Part shown: in pieces, positions 1-6,446 of the stretch | How positions within the stretch are numbered: position 1 is the first letter of the stretch | Layout: the number at the start of each line of letters is the position of its first letter | Assembly (NCBI GenBank): GCA_947259815.1 | Contig: CAMYNO010000011.1 | Span: 1 to 15,688 of the forward strand | Direction of reading: 5' to 3' | Source of the DNA: an uncultured Parvularculaceae bacterium | GTDB taxonomy: Bacteria; Pseudomonadota; Alphaproteobacteria; Caulobacterales; Parvularculaceae | Length of the DNA: 15,688 nt | Translations under genes and position numbers: made by a program | Notes under the pieces: generated by a model | Told to the model about the DNA's origin: nothing | The model's database searches: none | Seen by the model: only the letters and a program-made list of their open reading frames with translations

Positions 1-163
1 AAACGTCGCCGAACGAAATCCGCCATGTCTCGCCGGAGACAAGGTTCAGCTCAACAAACAGCATTTCGTGCCATGGCAATTCAGCCGAACCGACAGCGCC
101 GGTCAGCGTCAAAACTGCGTAAACAATGAGGCTGATCCCCAACAGCGGCAGCATCTGATACAT
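1..163 (-). CDS. Small membrane protein, 3' end cut off by the window edge
   Basis: Only the first 54 codons are inside the window; the gene runs off the left edge. The ATG at 163 is preceded by a good ribosome binding site (GGGGAA, five bases away). The visible protein begins MYQMLPLLGISLIVYAVLTL, a hydrophobic membrane segment, followed by a short polar loop ending in SGETWRISFGDV. This layout (helix, loop with an SG.TW...GD motif, probably a second helix) resembles a small inner-membrane protein family of alphaproteobacteria that I recognise only by pattern; its function is unknown to me. It lies 111 bp downstream of a glycosyltransferase on the same strand, with a hairpin in between, so it may be transcribed separately. 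The reading frame is probably real; the function is unassigned. Confidence 0.7.
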   Translation of the reverse strand, partial: MYQMLPLLGISLIVYAVLTLTGAVGSAELPWHEMLFVELNLVSGETWRISFGDV

Positions 164-239
164 GTTTATTCCCCAAGTTTCCTGTTTCCGCCGCCCCCCG
201 TCCCAATTTGATACGGCGACGCGCGCTAAACCTTAAGCC

Positions 240-258
240 CTTGCTTACCACAAGCAAG
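240..258 (-). terminator. Hairpin after the glycosyltransferase gene
   Basis: A perfect 7-bp inverted repeat (CTTGCTT at 240-246, AAGCAAG at 252-258) with a 5-base loop lies 17 bases beyond the TAA stop of the minus-strand glycosyltransferase. On the minus strand no long T run follows (GGGCTTAAGGTTTA), so it would be a weak intrinsic terminator or an mRNA 3'-end hairpin. It could separate the glycosyltransferase from the membrane protein gene downstream. Confidence 0.4.
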
Positions 259-274
259 ACCGCCAAGGCAGCCC

Positions 275-1066
275 TTAGCGGTCCATTTCCCTGACGCCGC
301 CGGGGGACCGGGACCGCCCATTCAGCCAGAAAACACCCATTAAATCGCGAATCGCGACCATCAGGCGCCCGATATTGGTGTATTTGGACTGCCCGTGGGC
401 CCGTGGCCGATGGCCGACGGGCAGGAATTTTACGTCAAATCCCTCCCGCCGCATCAGCGCCGGCAGATAGCGGTGCATGTGATCGAAATACGGGAGGCGC
501 AGATAAGCCTCGCGATAAAACGCCTTCAGGCCGCAGCCAGTGTCATCGGCGCCGTCATTCAGGAGGCGTTTTCGCAGCCCATTGGCCGTGCGCGACGCCC
601 ATTGCTTTGCGGCAGTGTCTTTGCGTTTCGTTCGCTCGCCCGCGACCATCGCTGTGTTCGGCGCCGCAGCGCGAATAGCCGTGACCAGGCGCGGAATATC
701 CGCCGGATCGTTTTGCCCGTCGCCGTCCAGCGTCACGACAATCTCGCCGCGCGCGGCCAGAACGCCGGTGCGGATGGCGCGGCTTTGGCCAGCATTGTTT
801 TCGTGACGAAGAATACGCAACTGGCGCGTGGCTGTCGCGGCAAGTTCATCAACCGTCGCGTCGTTCGACCCGTCGTCAATCGCGATGATTTCATGATCGA
901 CGCCGTCAAGCGCCGATGCAATCTCCGCGATCAGGGACGCCGCCCCGCCCGCTTCGTTATACATAGGCGCGACGACGCTGACCGTCGGCGCATCCGGCTG
1001 CGGCGACGGCCAGGCGAAAAAGGCGGCGTTATCTTTATGTGTTTCGTCAGCCATTGCCGCGCTCAT
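275..1066 (-). CDS. Family 2 glycosyltransferase, polyprenyl-phosphate sugar transferase type (DPM1/ArnC-like)
   Basis: Predicted cytoplasmic GT-A enzyme of about 263 aa that moves a sugar from a nucleotide donor onto a polyprenyl phosphate. Visible motifs: the N-terminal beta-strand VSVVAPMYNE (29-38), the donor-binding DDGS (64-67), the metal-binding LDGDGQNDP (113-121), DTGCGLKAFYR (175-185), and the C-terminal HRYLPALMRREG and HGQSKYTNIGR that typify dolichol-phosphate-mannose synthase and ArnC relatives. It lacks the C-terminal membrane helices of ArnC/GtrB-type enzymes, so it is a soluble or peripheral form. I chose the ATG at 1066; the frame stays open to a TTG at 1117, and another ATG lies at 1054, and none has a strong ribosome binding site. 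It is divergent from two PMT-type transferases that would use a polyprenyl-phosphate sugar, which fits a shared pathway. The sugar is unknown. Confidence 0.9.
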   Translation of the reverse strand: MSAAMADETHKDNAAFFAWPSPQPDAPTVSVVAPMYNEAGGAASLIAEIASALDGVDHEIIAIDDGSNDATVDELAATATRQLRILRHENNAGQSRAIRTGVLAARGEIVVTLDGDGQNDPADIPRLVTAIRAAAPNTAMVAGERTKRKDTAAKQWASRTANGLRKRLLNDGADDTGCGLKAFYREAYLRLPYFDHMHRYLPALMRREGFDVKFLPVGHRPRAHGQSKYTNIGRLMVAIRDLMGVFWLNGRSRSPGGVREMDR

Positions 1067-1148
1067 AACCGGTTTGCGGCAAGCCGTCACGCCTTGGTTC
1101 CATGCCCGGCGAGACAAGCCCGTCGCAACCGCCTAATGTGCGCGCCGC

Positions 1149-1154
1149 AAGGGG
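1149..1154 (+). promoter_or_regulatory. Ribosome binding site of the first PMT gene
   Basis: AAGGGG lies nine bases before the ATG at 1164 and supports that start. The 97-bp gap between the divergent glycosyltransferase and this gene must hold promoters for both directions, but I see no convincing -35/-10 pair. Confidence 0.5.
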
Positions 1155-1163
1155 ATTGTTCGC

Positions 1164-2807
1164 ATGATAGCCTCGACGGGCGCCAAACTCGGGATTGTTG
1201 CATTGTTCGCCGCATTTGTTGCGATGGCGGGCTTGTGGACGTTGCCGCCGCTCGACCGCGACGAAGCCCGCTTTGCGCAGGCAACCGCGCAGATGCTCGA
1301 AACCGGCGACTACATCACGATCCGGTTTCAGGACCGCGAACGCAATAAAAAGCCCGCCGGCATTTACTGGGCCCAGGCGGCGAGCGTTTCCGTATTCTCC
1401 AGTGTCGAGGCGCGTTCGATCTGGGCCTATCGCATCCCCTCGGTCATCGGCGTTATTTTCGCCGCGATATTCACGTTTCTCGCGGGCCGCAGACTTTATG
1501 ACGATGAAACGGGCTTTATCGCCGGATTGTTGATTGCCTCGGCGCCGCTGGTCGCCGCCGAAGCGACAATCGCAAAAACCGACGGCGTTCTTCTCGCGCT
1601 TGTCTGTGCCGCGCAATACGCCTTCATCGAGATCTATGGCGCACACGCCGAAGGTCGCAGACAAGACTGGCGCACAGCGATATCGTTCTGGATTGCGCAA
1701 GGCGCGGCGGTTCTCGTTAAAGGCCCGATCGCGCCGATGGTTTCTGTGCTGACCGGCGCGGGAGTTGCCGCCGCAGACCGGCGCGCAGGCTGGACGTTCC
1801 GTATGCGCCCTTTTATTGGCCTGCTCATTGTCGCACTCATGGTCGCCCCATGGGCGCTCGCCATTAACGACGCGACGGACGGGCGTTTTTTCAAAGACGC
1901 CATCGGCGGCGATATGCTCGGCAAGGTTGGCGAAGCGCAGGAAAAACACGCCGGCCCGCCCGGCTATCACACATTGTTGGTGTGGGTCATGTTCTGGCCG
2001 GCGGCGGCGCTGATCGGACCGGGGCTCGTCCATATCTGGAAGGACCGGGCGAACTGGCAGGCGCGATTCCTTCTTGCCTGGATTGCGCCCACATGGATCG
2101 TTTTTGAAATCGCCGCGACGAAACTGCCGCATTATGTCATGCCGCTCTATCCGGCGCTGGCGATTATCGCGGCCCACGCCGTTCTCAAAGATGGCGACAG
2201 GCCGTCTTTATTGCGCCGGCTCGGCGCGGCGACCTATGGCGGCGTCGGACTGGCCGCCAGCGCCGCCATCGCAATCCTGCCAATCATGCTGAGCGCCGGG
2301 CCGATGACCGTTTATTGCTATGGATTGTCTGCCGCATTCGCCATCGCGACAATCTATGTGACAGCACTTTTCTGGCGCGGGCGAGCGCGCAAGGGCTCCC
2401 TTGCCGCGGCCGGTCTTGCCGGTCTCTATGCCTGGGCGTTGATGGGCGCGGTCCTCCCCAATCTCGACCACCTTGCGGTTTCGCCCCGGCTTTCCGCCGC
2501 GCTTGACGAGGCTGGTCTGCACCCGATCCGTGACGAAGCGCAAAATATCGCCATCGCCGGCTATTCAGAGCCCTCCGCCGTCTTCCTCATTGGCACGGAG
2601 ACCGCCCTCGTCAGCGGCGCCCTCGCCGGACAGATGTTTGCAAATGGCGAAGTCTCCGTCGCCGCCGTCGAAGCGCGCGAGGAAGGACCGTTTCTCGATG
2701 CCGCCGGCGATCTCGCGCGCAGTCTTGCCGTGATCGACGGGCTCAATTACTCGAACGGCAAGCCTGTTGAGATAACGATCTATGTCCGCGACCAAGCCCC
2801 ACTCTGA
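1164..2807 (+). CDS. PMT/ArnT-type integral membrane glycosyltransferase (547 aa)
   Basis: Polytopic inner-membrane GT-C enzyme expected to transfer a sugar from a polyprenyl-phosphate carrier to an acceptor on the periplasmic face, as ArnT does with aminoarabinose on lipid A. The first periplasmic loop carries the family signature: DRDEARFAQ (31-39, with acidic D33/E34), then GDYITIRF and NKKPAGIYW (61-69). LVKGPIAP (184-191) and ATKLPHYVMPLYP (318-330) are the further conserved ArnT/PMT motifs. Many hydrophobic segments alternate with short loops, and a soluble C-terminal part follows from about residue 440. The length matches ArnT (about 550 aa). Its last 26 bp overlap the start of a second PMT gene, which implies translational coupling. 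Acceptor and sugar are unknown: lipid A, LPS core and protein are all possible, and nothing in the window shows aminoarabinose synthesis, so I do not call it arnT. Confidence 0.9.
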   Translation: MIASTGAKLGIVALFAAFVAMAGLWTLPPLDRDEARFAQATAQMLETGDYITIRFQDRERNKKPAGIYWAQAASVSVFSSVEARSIWAYRIPSVIGVIFAAIFTFLAGRRLYDDETGFIAGLLIASAPLVAAEATIAKTDGVLLALVCAAQYAFIEIYGAHAEGRRQDWRTAISFWIAQGAAVLVKGPIAPMVSVLTGAGVAAADRRAGWTFRMRPFIGLLIVALMVAPWALAINDATDGRFFKDAIGGDMLGKVGEAQEKHAGPPGYHTLLVWVMFWPAAALIGPGLVHIWKDRANWQARFLLAWIAPTWIVFEIAATKLPHYVMPLYPALAIIAAHAVLKDGDRPSLLRRLGAATYGGVGLAASAAIAILPIMLSAGPMTVYCYGLSAAFAIATIYVTALFWRGRARKGSLAAAGLAGLYAWALMGAVLPNLDHLAVSPRLSAALDEAGLHPIRDEAQNIAIAGYSEPSAVFLIGTETALVSGALAGQMFANGEVSVAAVEAREEGPFLDAAGDLARSLAVIDGLNYSNGKPVEITIYVRDQAPL

Positions 2808-4278
2808 CACCGCGCCAGCAATCCTACGGTCGTTCTGGTTCTGGGCCGCGAGCATTACCGCTATCCGCATCGTTGCGCTGATTTTCGCCGATGGCGATCT
2901 CGGTCCCGACGAAGCGCAGTACTGGACATGGGCGCAGGATCCAGCGTTCGGCTATTTTTCAAAACCGCCCATGATCGCATGGCTGATCGGCGCGACCACC
3001 GGCCTCTTCGGCGACAGCGAATGGGCCGTGCGCCTCGCCGCGCCGCTACTGCATACCGGGACGGCCGCATTCATATACCTCACCGCGCAGCGCCTCTTCG
3101 GCGGGACCGTCGCCTTTTTTTCCGGCCTTGGGTGGCTCACCCTTCCGGGAGCCAGCGTCTCATCGTTCCTCATCACCACCGATGCGCCGCTCTTACTGTT
3201 CTGGTCCGGTGCGCTTTATGTCTTTATACGAATAATAAAATCAGAACGTGCATCGCTATACGAATACGCAGCACTGGGCGTATTGATCGGGCTCGGGCTT
3301 CTTTCAAAATATGCGATGCTATATTTCCCGGCGGCGGCGGCCATCGCGGTCATCCTGTCGGAACGAGCACGAAACGCATTCCTGCGACCGCAAACGCTTT
3401 TGACGGCGCTTATTGCGTTGGCGCTTTTCGCACCGAACATCGCCTGGAACGCCGCCAACGAATTTCAGACCGTCGCCCATACGGCCGCCAATGCCGACTG
3501 GTCGTCATCGCTGTTTAAACCAATGCCGTTTTTGGGGTTTATCGCCGCGCAGTTCGTCGTATTCGGCCCGATACTCTTCTGTGGGTTGATCGCAGCGGCG
3601 TTTTTTTTGCTGCGCAAACCTGACCGCACGGACGACCGTTTCCTCCTCCTGATCTTTGCGCTGACGCCGCTCGCGATTGTCGCAGCGCAGGCGTTCATTT
3701 CCCGCGCCCACGCAAACTGGGCGGCGGCGGCCTATCCGGCGGCGATCATTCTCGTCAGCGCATTTCTCGCCGATCACGGGCGCATGATCCTGGCCAAGGC
3801 AAGCCTCGCTTTACACACAGCGCTCGCCGCGGCTTTCCTCATCGGCATGACGAATTTCGCCCTGATCGACCGGATAGGCGCGGGAAGCGCCGTTGCGGAG
3901 CTGCGCGGCTGGCGGTCACTGACAACGCAGGTCGCATCGCAGTCGCGCGGCTTTGACGCGATCCTTTTCGACGACCGGTCAATGATTGCCGAGATGTTTT
4001 ACTATCAACGAAAGAGCAATCTGGAAATCGCGGCGCTCGATCCCAATAACGGCGTCCATCATCATTATGAGGCGTTTTTCCCATTCCGGCCCGATGACCA
4101 TAAACGCTCGCTCTTTGTATCCATCCTCAATAGCGATGCGCATGTGAATTATCGCTTCAACGATATTCGCCCCATGGGCGGCGTATTGGCGCCCATCGGT
4201 AATGATGAAACGCGCGACTTCACGCTCTTTGCGATTTCCGATTATTACGGCCCGCCCGGCATTCAATACCCGGACTAG
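2782..4278 (+). CDS. Second PMT-family membrane glycosyltransferase (498 aa)
   Basis: Another GT-C transferase, of the PMT_2 type. The first-loop signature is clear: GPDEAQYWTWAQ (41-52) with the catalytic-type acidic pair D43/E44, then GYFSKPPMIAWLI (57-69). About ten hydrophobic helices follow, and a hydrophilic C-terminal domain of about 130 residues starts near 365 and contains a histidine cluster (HHHYEAFFPF). The ATG at 2782 lies inside the preceding PMT gene in another frame and has no strong ribosome binding site, so translation probably depends on coupling to the upstream gene. Two consecutive paralogous-type transferases suggest sequential addition of two sugars, or two acceptors; that is inference. 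Around codons 148-154 there is a run of codons unusual for this GC-rich DNA (ATA three times, CGA, AAA, TCA). The gene ends at a strong hairpin facing a convergent unit. Confidence 0.9.
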   Translation: MSATKPHSDTAPAILRSFWFWAASITAIRIVALIFADGDLGPDEAQYWTWAQDPAFGYFSKPPMIAWLIGATTGLFGDSEWAVRLAAPLLHTGTAAFIYLTAQRLFGGTVAFFSGLGWLTLPGASVSSFLITTDAPLLLFWSGALYVFIRIIKSERASLYEYAALGVLIGLGLLSKYAMLYFPAAAAIAVILSERARNAFLRPQTLLTALIALALFAPNIAWNAANEFQTVAHTAANADWSSSLFKPMPFLGFIAAQFVVFGPILFCGLIAAAFFLLRKPDRTDDRFLLLIFALTPLAIVAAQAFISRAHANWAAAAYPAAIILVSAFLADHGRMILAKASLALHTALAAAFLIGMTNFALIDRIGAGSAVAELRGWRSLTTQVASQSRGFDAILFDDRSMIAEMFYYQRKSNLEIAALDPNNGVHHHYEAFFPFRPDDHKRSLFVSILNSDAHVNYRFNDIRPMGGVLAPIGNDETRDFTLFAISDYYGPPGIQYPD

Positions 4279-4312
4279 ATCATCGGGCGTTAAATCTGAA
4301 ACGCCCGTGATC
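4278..4312. terminator. Strong bidirectional hairpin between convergent genes
   Basis: GATCA-CGGGCGTT on the left (4278-4291, with one bulged T at 4283) pairs with AACGCCCG-TGATC on the right (4300-4312), giving 13 base pairs and an 8-base loop. It fills the 40-bp gap between the stop codons of the PMT gene (plus) and the GT2 gene (minus), as expected of a terminator serving both strands. There is no long T run on either side, so efficiency may rely on stem strength. Confidence 0.7.
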
Positions 4313-4318
4313 CAGGAT

Positions 4319-5170
4319 TTAAGGATCGCGCCCACGCACCTTCACCGCAAACGAGACCCACAAAGCTTTCGCCAGTAACCACCGTATCGGCGCCGGCCAG
4401 CTTTTTTTAAAATGCGTATCGAAATAGCGAATGAGCCCCCGCGTTTTGTGGGCCTCAACCTCGCGCACCGGCGCCGCGCTTGAACTTTTGTGATGGGTGA
4501 CGCTGACATGCGGGTTGAACCAGACCTTCCCGCCGGCGTCGCGAAACCGCTTGCAGAAGTCGATATCTTCAACATGCAGGAAATACCCCTCATCCATGCC
4601 GCCCATCGCCGCGTAGTCTTGCGAAGGCAGGAACAGGCATGCGCCCGAGAGGGTCGCAATTTCCGCAAGCGATTCCGGCGGCGGCGTCTGGTGCAGGTTG
4701 AAGGGCGAGAACACCTGCGGCGCCAGTGTGGATAATTGCGACGCATCAAAGATCGCGCGCCATGGCGTCAGCTCAGCCCGGCGCGAGCCCCGCTGTTCTT
4801 CCCCATCCGGGTCGACCAGCTTCACGCCCATGAGCCATGGCCGCGTCAATGATGCGCCATCGGTCAGCATCCGTGCAACGCCGCCCTCGGCAATGATCGC
4901 GTCGGGATTGATGAACAGAAAAAATTCGCCGGCCGCAGCCTTTGCGCCCCTATTACACGCAGCGGCGAAACCAATATTTCCGTGCCCCGTCAGTACACGG
5001 ACGGGGATGGCGATGTCAGCAGCCGCAGCATCCACCGCGCCCGCCGGATTGCCGTTGTCGACCAGGATGATCTCACCGACCGCCTCACGGTCCAGCGCAG
5101 CAAGACAGTCGGCAAGGAGCGGTCCTGTATGATAGCTGACGACAATCGCTGAAACGGCGCCGGCGCTCAT
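4319..5170 (-). CDS. Family 2 glycosyltransferase, rhamnosyltransferase (WbbL)-like
   Basis: Cytoplasmic GT-A enzyme of 283 aa expected to add a sugar to a lipid-linked glycan. It opens with the strand SAIVVSYHTG (7-16); the donor site follows at ILVDNGNP (35-42) and the metal-binding motif at FINPDA (86-91). The acceptor half carries LSGACLFLP (174-182) and the hallmark DEGYFLHVEDIDFCKR (193-208), followed by WFNPHVSVTHHK (217-228), which is typical of WbbL/dTDP-rhamnosyl transferases. Substrate specificity cannot be read from sequence, so rhamnose is only the family's commonest donor. The ATG at 5170 overlaps the upstream ligase gene's TGA as ATGA, so the two are translationally coupled. 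It is the last gene of the thrS-led unit and ends at the shared hairpin. Confidence 0.9.
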   Translation of the reverse strand: MSAGAVSAIVVSYHTGPLLADCLAALDREAVGEIILVDNGNPAGAVDAAAADIAIPVRVLTGHGNIGFAAACNRGAKAAAGEFFLFINPDAIIAEGGVARMLTDGASLTRPWLMGVKLVDPDGEEQRGSRRAELTPWRAIFDASQLSTLAPQVFSPFNLHQTPPPESLAEIATLSGACLFLPSQDYAAMGGMDEGYFLHVEDIDFCKRFRDAGGKVWFNPHVSVTHHKSSSAAPVREVEAHKTRGLIRYFDTHFKKSWPAPIRWLLAKALWVSFAVKVRGRDP

Positions 5171-6432
5171 TGCACTCTCGACCAGTTCATATGGAGGGAA
5201 TGAGCAAGCCCGATCCCCATGGCGGCGAGGCCCATGGCCGCAAATCGCCAGACCTGCCAGAGGCTTGTCTCAACCAGTGTCGAGGCGAGAACGGCGGCGA
5301 AGGCGCCGGCGGCGGCGGCGATCACCGGCTTTTGCAACTCGGCGGCGACAAAGGCGCGCGCGCCCCAATAGAGAAAGCCGCCAAAGGCCAGAACGCCCGG
5401 CAGACCAAGCTCAAGCCAAATCTGCAAATAAAGATTATGCGGATGCAGCGGCATGACCGACAGCGGCATTGGCGAGCCGGGAACATCTATCGTGTCGGCT
5501 GCGTCCTTCCATATCCGCGAATAGTCTGCGCCGAAGCCAAAGGGCAAACCCTCCGGTATTCGTTCCGCCGTCGCCTGCCAGATCGCCACGCGGTGAAGCG
5601 ACGATGCCGGCGCCCAGCCCTCGCCAAATGCAAAAATGCTTTCAACCGGAATGAAGACGGCAAGCGCCGCCAATACCAGCGCGGCAATGGCAAAAAATGA
5701 AAGCCCGCGCAGTGTCGTGCGCGGCGCCTTGAAAGCGATAATCGCCGTTGCAAGCCCGGCGCTGAGCGCGACGGCGTTGGCCGAGACATCGTTGAGGATC
5801 GCGGCGGCGACCCCGAGCCCGAGCACCGCCAGCGCCGCATAGCGGTTCCACACAGCCGCAGCGATGATGCCCGCCGGAAATAACGCCGGCGCAAGCGCAG
5901 TGACGCCGCGGCCGAGGGAAATAATATCGCGGGCGCGATCAGGGCTTTGATCTTCCGGCGGCAGGATGGCGCGCAAGGCGCCGCCGCTCACCCCTTCAAA
6001 CGCCAATACGCCCATCCCGCAAACGATTGCGGCCGCATAGGCGACCGCGATCCGCCATGCCCAGACACGATTCACATTCGCCGCAAACCACGCCACGACG
6101 CCGCCGACGAGAACCGGCGCATAAACCCAGAAGGCAAGCGCCGGCTTTTCTTGCGGCGACCAGTAACCGGATGCGAAAATCCAGACGCAAAAAGCCGTGA
6201 TCGAGAGGAAACCGGCGAAATAGGGAACGCGCGGGTCCATGCGGTCAAAAATCGCGCCGAATGACAAGAGCCAGAAATCACCGCGAAAAAAAGCCGGGAT
6301 AGACGCCAGCAACAACCACGGCGCAAGGCCACGATGACCGAAAACCACCGTTAAGGGCAACAACGCGAAAAGCGCAAAAAGGAGCAACAAGCTCGCCTGA
6401 TCGCGCCGGCGCCGGAAGCCAACTTTCGCCAC
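5167..6432 (-). CDS. O-antigen ligase / Wzy-type polymerase-like membrane protein
   Basis: Integral inner-membrane protein of 421 aa with about ten to twelve hydrophobic segments. The family (Wzy_C / WaaL-like) either joins O-antigen or other glycans to an acceptor or polymerises repeat units in the periplasm. The long periplasmic loop lies between about residues 265 and 335. It holds SLHRVAIWQATAERIPEG (278-295) followed by GFGAD (299-303), and ends with MPLHPHNLYLQIWLELGLPG (327-346), where HPHN carries the essential histidine seen throughout this family. The start is a GTG at 6432, supported by AAGGCG nine bases upstream, embedded in the last codons of thrS. The gene lies in the same frame as thrS (TAA CGC CTC GTG), six bases after its stop. 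Ligase and polymerase roles cannot be told apart from sequence; the partner GT2 downstream fits either. Confidence 0.85.
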   Translation of the reverse strand: MAKVGFRRRRDQASLLLLFALFALLPLTVVFGHRGLAPWLLLASIPAFFRGDFWLLSFGAIFDRMDPRVPYFAGFLSITAFCVWIFASGYWSPQEKPALAFWVYAPVLVGGVVAWFAANVNRVWAWRIAVAYAAAIVCGMGVLAFEGVSGGALRAILPPEDQSPDRARDIISLGRGVTALAPALFPAGIIAAAVWNRYAALAVLGLGVAAAILNDVSANAVALSAGLATAIIAFKAPRTTLRGLSFFAIAALVLAALAVFIPVESIFAFGEGWAPASSLHRVAIWQATAERIPEGLPFGFGADYSRIWKDAADTIDVPGSPMPLSVMPLHPHNLYLQIWLELGLPGVLAFGGFLYWGARAFVAAELQKPVIAAAAGAFAAVLASTLVETSLWQVWRFAAMGLAAMGIGLAHSLHMNWSRVQ

Positions 6433-6433
6433 G

Positions 6434-6446
6434 AGGCGTTACGCCT
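6434..6446 (-). promoter_or_regulatory. Hairpin over the thrS stop codon that covers the ribosome binding site of the ligase gene
   Basis: On the minus strand AGGCG-TAA-CGCCT forms a perfect 5-bp stem whose 3-base loop is exactly the TAA stop codon of thrS. The left arm is part of AAGGCG, the only Shine-Dalgarno-like sequence before the ligase GTG. A ribosome finishing thrS would open the hairpin and expose the site, a plausible coupling device. The role is inference; the structure is directly visible. Confidence 0.4.

Noticed and set aside
1067..1117. TTG-initiated extension of the family 2 glycosyltransferase
   Set aside because: A non-ATG start with no similarity; it would also use most of the divergent promoter gap. 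Not fully excluded.
1111..1139. GAGACA-17-TAATGT as a promoter for the PMT genes
   Set aside because: Matches are too few and the -10 is poor; in GC-rich alphaproteobacterial DNA such a match is close to chance.
395..1348. 317-codon open frame on the plus strand
   Set aside because: Antisense to the family 2 glycosyltransferase and running into the PMT gene; composition is Arg-rich with no domain, as expected from the opposite strand of GC-rich coding DNA.
1047..2177. 376-codon open frame on the minus strand
   Set aside because: Antisense to the PMT gene, whose protein shows clear family motifs; the antisense product is Arg/Gly-rich and featureless.
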